Of a stretch of 64,000 nt of DNA, positions 57,605-64,000 are shown one piece after another. Made by a program: the position numbers and the translations under genes. Source of the stretch: Georgenia sp. SYP-B2076 (GTDB lineage: Bacteria; Actinomycetota; Actinomycetes; Actinomycetales; Actinomycetaceae). Position 1 is the first letter of the stretch, and each line of letters opens with the position of its first letter. The stretch covers positions 464,745 to 528,744 of the forward strand of contig NZ_RXOZ01000011.1 in assembly GCF_003991205.1 (NCBI RefSeq), in the 5' to 3' direction. The notes beneath the pieces are model-generated. The model made no database searches and was not told the origin of the DNA. It was given only the letters and a program-made list of their open reading frames with translations.

Positions 57605-59428
57605 TCAGGACTGGGTGGCCTCGGCGGTGGCGCGGGCCTGCCGGCCGTTCGCCTCACCGTCGCCGGTGTCCTTGGGCTTGGCGTCCACGCCGGCCTCCTT
57701 GCGCTGCTCCGGCGTGATCGGCGCCGGCGCCTGCGTCAGCGGGTCGTAGCCGCCCCCGGACTTGGGGAAGGCGATGACGTCGCGGATGGAGTCCGAGTGC
57801 GTCAGGAGGGAGACGATGCGGTCCCAGCCGAACGCGATGCCGCCGTGCGGCGGGGCGCCGAGCTTGAAGGCGTCGAGGAGGAAGCCGAACTTCTCCTGCG
57901 CCTCCGCCTCGCCGATGCCCATGACCGAGAACACCCGCTCCTGGACGTCGCGGCGGTGGATACGGATGGAGCCGCCGCCGATCTCGTTGCCGTTGCAGAC
58001 GATGTCGTAGGCGTACGCCAGGGCCTCGCCCGGGTCCTCCTCGAAGCGGTCGATCCACTCCGGGGTCGGGGACGTGAAGGCGTGGTGCACGGCTGTCCAG
58101 GCGCTGTGGCCCAGGTCCACGTCGTCGTCCTCGCCGGCCGGCTTGAACAGCGGGGCGTCGACGACCCACACGAAGGACCACGCGTCCTCGTCGATCAGGC
58201 CGACGCGCCGACCGACCTCGAGGCGGGCGGCGCCGAGGAGCGCGCGGGCGTCCGAGGCCTTGCCGGCGGCGAAGAAGACGCAGTCACCGGGCTGTGCGCC
58301 GACGGCGGCGGCCAGCCCGGCCCGCTCGTCGTCGGAGATGTTCTTGGCGACCGGGCCGCCGAGGGTGCCGTCCTCGCCGACCGTGACGTAGGCCAGGCCC
58401 TTGGCGCCGCGGGACTTCGCCCAGTCCTGCCACGCGTCGAAGGTGCGGCGCGGCTGCGCGGCCCCGCCGGGCATGACGACGGCACCGACGTAGGGGTTCT
58501 GGAACACGCGGAAGGGGGTGTCCTTGAAGAACTCGGTCAGGTCGGTCAGCTCGAGGCCGAAGCGCAGGTCGGGCTTGTCGGTGCCGTACCTCTCCATCGC
58601 ATCCTTGAAGGTCATCCGGGCGATGGGGCGCGGGATCGACACGTCGATGAGGTTCCAGACCTCCGCGAGGACCTCCTCGGCGACGGCGATGACGTCGTCC
58701 TGGTCCACGAAGCTCATCTCGACGTCGAGCTGGGTGAACTCCGGCTGGCGGTCGGCGCGGAAGTCCTCGTCGCGGTAGCAGCGGGCGATCTGGTAGTAGC
58801 GCTCCATGCCGCCGACCATGAGGAGCTGCTTGAACAGCTGCGGCGACTGCGGGAGGGCGTACCAGGATCCCGGGGAGAGCCGCGCGGGGACGAGGAAGTC
58901 GCGGGCGCCCTCCGGGGTGGAGCGCGTCAGGGTGGGGGTCTCGATCTCGACGAAGTCCTGGCCGTCGAGGACGCGGCGCGCGGCCTGGCTGACCTTGGCG
59001 CGCAGGCGCAGGGCGTGCTGGGGCGCCTTGCGGCGCAGGTCGAGGTAGCGGTACTTCAGCCGCGTCTCCTCCCCCACCTGGCCGGCGTCCTCGGCGTGCT
59101 CGGACACCTGGAACGGCAGGGCGTCGGCCTTGTTCAGGACGACGACGTCGCTGGCGATGACCTCGACCTCGCCGGTGGGCAGGTTGGGGTTGGCGTTGCC
59201 CTCGGGGCGGCGCTGCACCTCGCCGGTGACCTGCAGGACGAACTCGCTGCGCAGCTCGTGGGCGACCTGCTCGTCGCGGATGACGACCTGGGCGATGCCG
59301 GAGGCATCCCGCAGGTCGATGAAGGCCACGCCGCCGTGGTCACGGCGGCGGTCCACCCAGCCGGTCAGGGTCACGGTGGTGGAGATGTCGCTGGCGCGCA
59401 GGGAGCCTGCGGTGTGTGTGCGGAGCAC
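57605..59428 (-). CDS. aspS: Aspartyl-tRNA synthetase (AspRS)
   Basis: AspRS charges tRNA-Asp. The 607-residue bacterial-type enzyme has an N-terminal OB fold ([20 protein letters not shown]), class II motifs including [20 protein letters not shown] and [18 protein letters not shown], the GAD insertion around residues 290-410, and the motif 3 region [21 protein letters not shown] charged tail follows residue 570. GTG at 59428 has GGAAGGA. No asparagine synthetase or gatCAB genes are nearby, so discriminating or non-discriminating use cannot be decided. Confidence 0.97.
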   Translation of the reverse strand: MLRTHTAGSLRASDISTTVTLTGWVDRRRDHGGVAFIDLRDASGIAQVVIRDEQVAHELRSEFVLQVTGEVQRRPEGNANPNLPTGEVEVIASDVVVLNKADALPFQVSEHAEDAGQVGEETRLKYRYLDLRRKAPQHALRLRAKVSQAARRVLDGQDFVEIETPTLTRSTPEGARDFLVPARLSPGSWYALPQSPQLFKQLLMVGGMERYYQIARCYRDEDFRADRQPEFTQLDVEMSFVDQDDVIAVAEEVLAEVWNLIDVSIPRPIARMTFKDAMERYGTDKPDLRFGLELTDLTEFFKDTPFRVFQNPYVGAVVMPGGAAQPRRTFDAWQDWAKSRGAKGLAYVTVGEDGTLGGPVAKNISDDERAGLAAAVGAQPGDCVFFAAGKASDARALLGAARLEVGRRVGLIDEDAWSFVWVVDAPLFKPAGEDDDVDLGHSAWTAVHHAFTSPTPEWIDRFEEDPGEALAYAYDIVCNGNEIGGGSIRIHRRDVQERVFSVMGIGEAEAQEKFGFLLDAFKLGAPPHGGIAFGWDRIVSLLTHSDSIRDVIAFPKSGGGYDPLTQAPAPITPEQRKEAGVDAKPKDTGDGEANGRQARATAEATQS

Positions 59429-59584
59429 GGGGTTCCTTCCGGATCGGTACGGGCGCACCGCTAGACGGGCGGGCGCTGGGGCGATCTTAGTTCCCCGGTC
59501 CGCCGCCCCGTCCCGGCGGGCCGGCCCGCCGGGTCGGCGCGGGCGAGGTGGCCCGGTGCGCCCCGCGTCGGGGATGATCGGGCG

Positions 59585-61018
59585 GTGCGTGCGCAGACCT
59601 CCCGGACCAGCGCCGGCCCGGGGCACCCGGACCGGCGTGCCGGCGACCGCCCCGGCGCGGCCGCGCCGGACCTCGTCCGGCTCCTCCTGCTCGCCTCCGT
59701 CTCGTTGATCACGCTCGTGGCGTTCGAGAACCTCGCCGTGGGCACCGCCATGCCGCGGGTGGCGGAGGAGCTGGACGGGCTGCGGCTGTACGCCGTCGCC
59801 TCCGGCGTCCCGCTCGCGGCGCAGCTGGTGGGCACGGCGGTCGGCGGCGGCTGGTCCGACTCGCGCGGGCCCCGCGGGTCGCTGGTGGCCGGCATCGGGC
59901 TGTTCTGCGCCGGGCTCGTCGTCGCCGGCCTCGCGCCGACCATGGAGGCCCTGGTCGTCGGTCGCGCCGTGCAGGGCTTCGGCGGCGGCCTGCTCCTCGT
60001 GCCGTTGTACGTCCTGGTGGGCTCCGTGGTGCCCGCGTCCCAGCAGCCCCGGTTCTTCGCGGCCTTCGCGGCGGCCTGGGTCGTGCCCGGCCTCGTCGGG
60101 CCGGGGGCGGCCGGGCTGGTGGTCGAGCACACCTCCTGGCGGTGGATCTTCCTCGGCGTGCCCGCGCTCACGCTCGCCGCCTCCGCGCTCCTCGTCCCCC
60201 TGCTGCGCCACCTCGGCCGCCCTCCCGCCCCGCCGGCCGGGGACGCCGGGGCGCGACGGCGGACCAGGCGGCTGCTGCTCGCCGCGCTCGGCGCCGGCGT
60301 CGCGGCGGCCACGCTGCAGGTCGCCGGCGCGGAGCCGGGTGCGTGGACGCTCGGCGCGGCCGCGGCGGCCGTCGTCGTCCTCGCGCTCTGCTCGCCCGTG
60401 CTCCTGCCCGCCGGCACCGTGCTGCTGCGCCGGGGCGTGCCCGCGGCGGTCGCCTGCCGCGGGCTGCTCAACGCGACGTTCATGAGCGCGCAGACGTTCC
60501 TGCCCCTGCTCCTGGTGCGCGAGCACGACTGGTCCGTGGCCGCCGCCGGCCTCGTGCTCACCACCAGCTCGGTCACCTGGGCCCTCGGCTCGCAGCTCCA
60601 GGGCCGGGTCCGCGGCCCGCGCGGCCGCGCCCGCCTGGCGTGGCTCGGACCGCTGATCCTGTCCGCCGGCACCCTGATGACGGCCGGGGCGACCCTCCCG
60701 GGCGTCCCCGCCTGGGCCGTCGTCGTGGGCTGGACCGTCGCGGGCGCCGGGATGGGCCTCGTCTTCCCCGCCCTCGCCGTGCTCGTGCTCCAGGCCACCG
60801 CGCCCGAGGAGCACGGCCGCGTGAGCTCCTCGCTGCAGATCTCGGACGCGCTGGGGGCCGCCCTCGGCCTGGCGGGGGCCGGCGCGCTGTTCACGGCGCT
60901 CGTCGGCTCCGGCGGCACCGGCGCCTACCTCGCGGGCCTGCTGCTCGCGACCGTCCTGGGGCTGCTCGCCGCCGCCGCCGGTGCCCGGGCGGTCTCCCGG
61001 GACCGGCCTGTGCCGTAA
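59585..61018 (+). CDS. MFS transporter, DHA2/EmrB-like
   Basis: The 477-residue protein has a polar leader of about 30 residues and roughly twelve to fourteen hydrophobic segments. [20 protein letters not shown] and [20 protein letters not shown] are typical of drug:H+ antiporters, and [20 protein letters not shown] is the A-loop. GTG at 59585 is preceded by GATGAT at 6 nt, a possible leaderless promoter. It is divergent from aspS and upstream of the DEAD-box gene. Substrates unknown. Confidence 0.86.
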   Translation: MRAQTSRTSAGPGHPDRRAGDRPGAAAPDLVRLLLLASVSLITLVAFENLAVGTAMPRVAEELDGLRLYAVASGVPLAAQLVGTAVGGGWSDSRGPRGSLVAGIGLFCAGLVVAGLAPTMEALVVGRAVQGFGGGLLLVPLYVLVGSVVPASQQPRFFAAFAAAWVVPGLVGPGAAGLVVEHTSWRWIFLGVPALTLAASALLVPLLRHLGRPPAPPAGDAGARRRTRRLLLAALGAGVAAATLQVAGAEPGAWTLGAAAAAVVVLALCSPVLLPAGTVLLRRGVPAAVACRGLLNATFMSAQTFLPLLLVREHDWSVAAAGLVLTTSSVTWALGSQLQGRVRGPRGRARLAWLGPLILSAGTLMTAGATLPGVPAWAVVVGWTVAGAGMGLVFPALAVLVLQATAPEEHGRVSSSLQISDALGAALGLAGAGALFTALVGSGGTGAYLAGLLLATVLGLLAAAAGARAVSRDRPVP

Positions 61019-61195
61019 CTCACCGGCCCCCCACTGTCGCCGCGGCGGTCCGCACCGATAACCTGGTCTCTCCTGGAGTGCACATACCGCTACCGGGCCC
61101 CGCGCGGATGTTCGCATGGCCGGGCCCCTCGTGCGGACGGTGCTTCGCCCACCTGGCGAAAATCACCTCGCTCCGCATCTGATGAGGGGTTCCCC

Positions 61196-63166
61196 TTGAC
61201 CATTCATGCCATCGACCATGCCCGCACGCTCGACGACGACGTCGTGGCGGACCAGCCCGTCCTCGCCGCCGTCGAGGCCGACGCGGCCGAGCCCGAGACC
61301 ACCGACGCGGTGACCTTCGCCGACCTCGGCCTGCCGAGGGACCTCCTGTCCGCGGTCGAGGACCTCGGCTTCACCATCCCCACCGACATCCAGGCCGAGG
61401 CCATCCCGGTCCTGCTGAGCGGCCGCGACGTCGTCGGGATCGCCCAGACGGGCACCGGCAAGACCGCCGCGTTCGGCCTCCCGCTGCTCGCCGCCGTCGA
61501 CCCGAGCCGGCGCGAGGTGCAGGCGCTCGTCCTCACGCCCACCCGCGAGCTCGCCATGCAGGTCTCCGACGCGATCGCGTCCTTCGGCCACCGCACCCGC
61601 GACCTCACGGTCCTCTCGGTCTACGGCGGCTCGAGCTACGTCCCGCAGCTGCGGGCGCTCAAGGACGGCGCCCAGGTCGTCGTCGGCACCCCCGGCCGTG
61701 TGATGGACCTGATCGAGCGCGGCAGCCTCAGGCTCGGCGCGCTCCGGTTCCTCGTGCTGGACGAGGCGGACGAGATGCTGCGCATGGGCTTCGCCGACGA
61801 CGTCGAGCAGATCGCCTCGCACGTGCCGGACGACCGCCGCACGGCCCTGTTCTCCGCGACGATGCCCGCGGGCATCAAGAAGGTCGCCGCCACGCACCTG
61901 ACGGACCCGGTCCGGATCGCGACCAGCCGCGCCGCCTCCACCGTCGCCACGGTGCACCAGACCTACGCGATCGTCCCCTTCCGTCACAAGATCGGCGCGC
62001 TGGCCCGGGTGATCGCCACCAGCGAGGCCCAGGCGGCCATCGTGTTCGTGCGCACCAAGGGCACCGTGGAGGACGTCTCCCTCGAGCTCGCCGGCCGCGG
62101 CATCTCCGCGGCGGGCCTGTCCGGCGACGTGCCCCAGAAGGAGCGCGAGAAGCTCGTGGACCGCCTGCGCCACGGCACCCTCGACGTCCTCGTGGCCACC
62201 GACGTCGCCGCCCGCGGCCTCGACGTCGAGCGCATCGGCCTGGTCGTCAACTTCGACGTCCCGCGTGAGGCGGACACCTACGTCCACCGCATCGGGCGCA
62301 CCGGCCGCGCTGGTCGCACCGGCACCGCGCTGACGTTCCTCACCCCGCGCGAGCGGGGCCAGCTCAACCAGATCGAGCGGCTCACGGGCACCAAGCTCGA
62401 GGAGATCACCCTGCCGACCCCGGCCGACGTCTCCGCCCACAAGGCGCAGCAGCTCTTCACGAAGGTCGCCGGCCGCCTCGAGGGCGGGCGCCTGGAGATG
62501 TACCGCGACGCCGTCGCCGGCTACGTCGAGTCCACGGGCGCCGACGTCGCCGACGTCGCCGCCACCCTGCTCGCGCTGGCCGTGGGCGACGAGGGCCCGC
62601 AGCCCCGCACCGACGGGGACGACCACCGCACCCGCCACGACGAGCGCATGGACGACGACGGCACGTTCGTCGCCGCCCGCTTCGACGCCGGCCCCTCCCG
62701 CAACCACACCGTGGGCGGGTCCCGCGGGCCGTCCGAGCGCGGCGGGCGCCGCCCCCGCGTGGCCGGCGTGCGCTACCGCGTGGAGGTCGGGCACAAGGAC
62801 GGGGTCCAGCCGGGCGCGATCGTCGGCGCGATCACCGGCGAGGGCGGCCTGCGCGGCTCCGACCTCGGCAAGATCGACATCTTCCCGAGCTTCTCGCTCG
62901 TGGAGATCAGCGGCGACATGTCCCCCGAGACGACCCGCCGCATCGGGCTCGCGAAGGTGGCCGGCCGGCCCCTGAAGATCCGCCCGGACGAGGGCCCGCG
63001 CGGCGCCGGGGACCGCAAGGGGCACGGCGACCGCGGTGGCTACGGCGACCGCGACCGCGGTGGCGACCGCGACCGCGGCAGCTACGGCGACCGCGACCGC
63101 GGCGGCTTCCGCGCCTCCCGGCCGTCCTCCGGCGGGGCCGGTGCGCGCCGCACGTACGGACACTGA
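61196..63166 (+). CDS. DEAD-box RNA helicase with DbpA-type RNA-binding domain (DeaD/CsdA-like)
   Basis: The 656-residue cold-shock-type helicase has Q-motif FADLGLPRDLL, AQTGTGKTAAFG, PTRELAMQV, GTPGRVMDL, VLDEADEML, SATMP, and HRIGRTGRAGRTG in order. A DbpA-like RNA-binding domain (VRYRVEVGHKDGVQPGAIVG, about residues 530-600) follows, then a Gly/Arg/Asp repeat tail (GDRDRGG units). The only sensible start is TTG at 61196, with GAGGGG 6 nt upstream; no in-frame ATG or GTG follows nearby. A 177-bp leader precedes it. Confidence 0.95.
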   Translation: MTIHAIDHARTLDDDVVADQPVLAAVEADAAEPETTDAVTFADLGLPRDLLSAVEDLGFTIPTDIQAEAIPVLLSGRDVVGIAQTGTGKTAAFGLPLLAAVDPSRREVQALVLTPTRELAMQVSDAIASFGHRTRDLTVLSVYGGSSYVPQLRALKDGAQVVVGTPGRVMDLIERGSLRLGALRFLVLDEADEMLRMGFADDVEQIASHVPDDRRTALFSATMPAGIKKVAATHLTDPVRIATSRAASTVATVHQTYAIVPFRHKIGALARVIATSEAQAAIVFVRTKGTVEDVSLELAGRGISAAGLSGDVPQKEREKLVDRLRHGTLDVLVATDVAARGLDVERIGLVVNFDVPREADTYVHRIGRTGRAGRTGTALTFLTPRERGQLNQIERLTGTKLEEITLPTPADVSAHKAQQLFTKVAGRLEGGRLEMYRDAVAGYVESTGADVADVAATLLALAVGDEGPQPRTDGDDHRTRHDERMDDDGTFVAARFDAGPSRNHTVGGSRGPSERGGRRPRVAGVRYRVEVGHKDGVQPGAIVGAITGEGGLRGSDLGKIDIFPSFSLVEISGDMSPETTRRIGLAKVAGRPLKIRPDEGPRGAGDRKGHGDRGGYGDRDRGGDRDRGSYGDRDRGGFRASRPSSGGAGARRTYGH

Positions 63167-63200
63167 CTCCCGCCCGGGCCGCTGACGCCCGGACGACCAC

Positions 63201-63233
63201 GACGCCCGCCCCGCCTCGAGCGGGGCGGGCGTC
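63201..63233 (+). terminator. Terminator after the DEAD-box gene
   Basis: A perfect 13-bp G/C stem (GACGCCCGCCCCG with its complement) and a 7-nt loop lie 34 bp beyond the stop, followed by GCCGTCTCC. Confidence 0.75.
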
Positions 63234-63261
63234 GCCGTCTCCCCGGCCGCCCTCCGCCCGC

Positions 63262-63327
63262 GAGCGGTCAAGTACTAGCTGCGACGTCACGAGCGCCAGC
63301 CACGGAGGGACGCGGGCTTGACCGCTC
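63262..63327. repeat. TCAAGT-core inverted repeat, site C
   Basis: GAGCGGTCAAG (63262-63272, continuing TACTAGC) and CTTGACCGCTC (63317-63327) flank 44 bp between the DEAD-box terminator and the convergent last gene. The arms equal those of site B. Confidence 0.65.
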
Positions 63328-63347
63328 GGCGCACAGGGGCCGGCGGG

Positions 63348-64000
63348 TCAGCGGGTCAGGTGGGCCAGGGCCGCGTGGAAACGCGCGAACGCCGCGAGCT
63401 GGGACTCGAGCGGGTCCACCACCTGCTCGCGCACCGAGGCCGCGACCACCGCGCGGAGCCGGTGCTCCACCCGGCGGGCGCGCCGGCGCGCGCCGGCGCG
63501 GGCGGCGAGGCCGCCCAGCAGCGCCAGGACGAGCCCGACGGCCAGCCCGCCGGCGAGCAGCACCGTCGGCCACGGCACCGGGCCCGCCATGGGCGTCACG
63601 AGCTCCGGCAGCCGCAGGTAGGCCATGACGGCCAGGACCCCCAGCCACGCGCCGCCGACGAGGGCGGCGAGCACGAACAGCCACTGCGCCGCGCCGAAGA
63701 CCCGCCACCACGCGGGCCGGCGATCCTGCTCCAGCTCGGTGCCGGCGATCTGCTGGTCGAGGGAGTCCACGAGCGACGGGATCCGCGCGCCCACGTCCTC
63801 CAGCACGTCGGCGCGCCACGGCCCGGGCAGGTGCGTGGTGCCGGCGGCCGCCAGGGCGTGGGCCGCCGAGCGGACCGCGGCCTCCTGCACCGGCGTGGGG
63901 CCGGGCAGGGACGTGCGCACCAGGCGCGCGTCGTCGGTGGGCGCGTCGAGGTGGAGGCGCCTGAGCGGGTCGGGCCGCAGGCGCGCGAGCCAGCGCACGG
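63348..64000 (-). CDS. C-terminal part of a probable YfjP-type GTPase/membrane protein (5' end outside window)
   Basis: About 216 residues are in the window and the frame remains open to the right edge. Two or three hydrophobic segments lie in the middle (AQWLFVLAALVGGAWLGVLA; PWPTVLLAGGLAVGLVLALL), followed by a basic helical tail. The stretch RWLARLRPDPLRRLHLD is typical of the region after the GTPase domain in YfjP-like actinobacterial GTPases, which is why I read this as the 3' part of a longer gene. The GTG at 63998 is not a convincing start. Class tentative. Confidence 0.6.
   Translation of the reverse strand, partial: VRWLARLRPDPLRRLHLDAPTDDARLVRTSLPGPTPVQEAAVRSAAHALAAAGTTHLPGPWRADVLEDVGARIPSLVDSLDQQIAGTELEQDRRPAWWRVFGAAQWLFVLAALVGGAWLGVLAVMAYLRLPELVTPMAGPVPWPTVLLAGGLAVGLVLALLGGLAARAGARRRARRVEHRLRAVVAASVREQVVDPLESQLAAFARFHAALAHLTR

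Noticed and set aside
63010-63110. Repetitive GGCGACCGC tract as a tandem-repeat element
   Set aside because: It is coding and gives the Gly/Arg/Asp tail usual for this type of RNA helicase.

Overview
This 64 kb window comes from a very G+C-rich actinobacterium, most likely a member of the Micrococcales. The lineage markers are an actinobacterial integration host factor (mIHF), a PriA that has lost its helicase motifs, a type-2 PyrF, GTG starts, and the chained orders rpsD-DUF948-DUF6167-alaS-ruvX-mltG-aroC-aroKB and pyrR-pyrB-pyrC-carA-carB-pyrF. The genus cannot be assigned from sequence reading alone. Nothing looks like a phage, an insertion sequence, a CRISPR array, or an rRNA or tRNA gene. 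Almost all of the window is chromosomal housekeeping, read mainly on the minus strand.

Layout. 1-3.7 kb: start of a LigD-type polymerase gene, a DUF3866 gene, a membrane protein, and PH-domain protein, hisG and hisE. 3.7-5.9 kb: a two-gene riboflavin-type transporter (ribX, ribY) behind a complete FMN riboswitch. 6-14.7 kb: an aromatic-acid module. pcaHG diverges from an ABC importer (binding protein, two permeases, ATPase), pobA, an IclR regulator and an MFS permease. 14.7-26 kb: rpe, a small membrane redox module (DUF6529, Rieske protein, 27-residue peptide), rsmB, fmt, a HAD phosphatase, priA, metK, coaBC, rpoZ, gmk and mihF. 26-35.6 kb: a Mut7-C protein and the pyrimidine operon with a PyrR RNA element. 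35.8-45.3 kb: shikimate-pathway genes (aroD, aroE, a second aroK, an aroK-aroB fusion, aroC) with nusB, efp, a SatD/membrane-protein pair, a prepilin peptidase and mltG. 45.3-51.6 kb: ruvX, alaS, two small envelope genes, rpsD and rarA. 51.8-64 kb: MMPL and MFS transporters, nagZ, a YciO/Sua5 protein, aspS, a DEAD-box helicase and the 3' part of a probable GTPase gene.

How the parts work together. PobA and PcaHG together turn 4-hydroxybenzoate into beta-carboxymuconate. The ABC importer probably brings the substrate in and the IclR protein controls both arms through a paired GTTC-N7-GAAC operator. The later pca steps are absent from the window. The FMN-riboswitch transporter sits between rpe and hisE, where related actinobacteria usually carry riboflavin biosynthesis genes, which suggests vitamin uptake in place of synthesis.

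The features most worth following up are: (1) a family of TCAAGT-core repeats, three of them inverted pairs, at four intergenic sites; (2) a SatD plus DUF3307-tail-like two-gene unit with a leaderless promoter filled with alternating CCTTGA half-sites; (3) the DUF6529/Rieske/27-residue module; (4) a PyrR-binding hairpin that can sequester the pyrR ribosome binding site; and (5) repeated leaderless promoters of the form TANNNT, then 6-7 nt, then the start codon.
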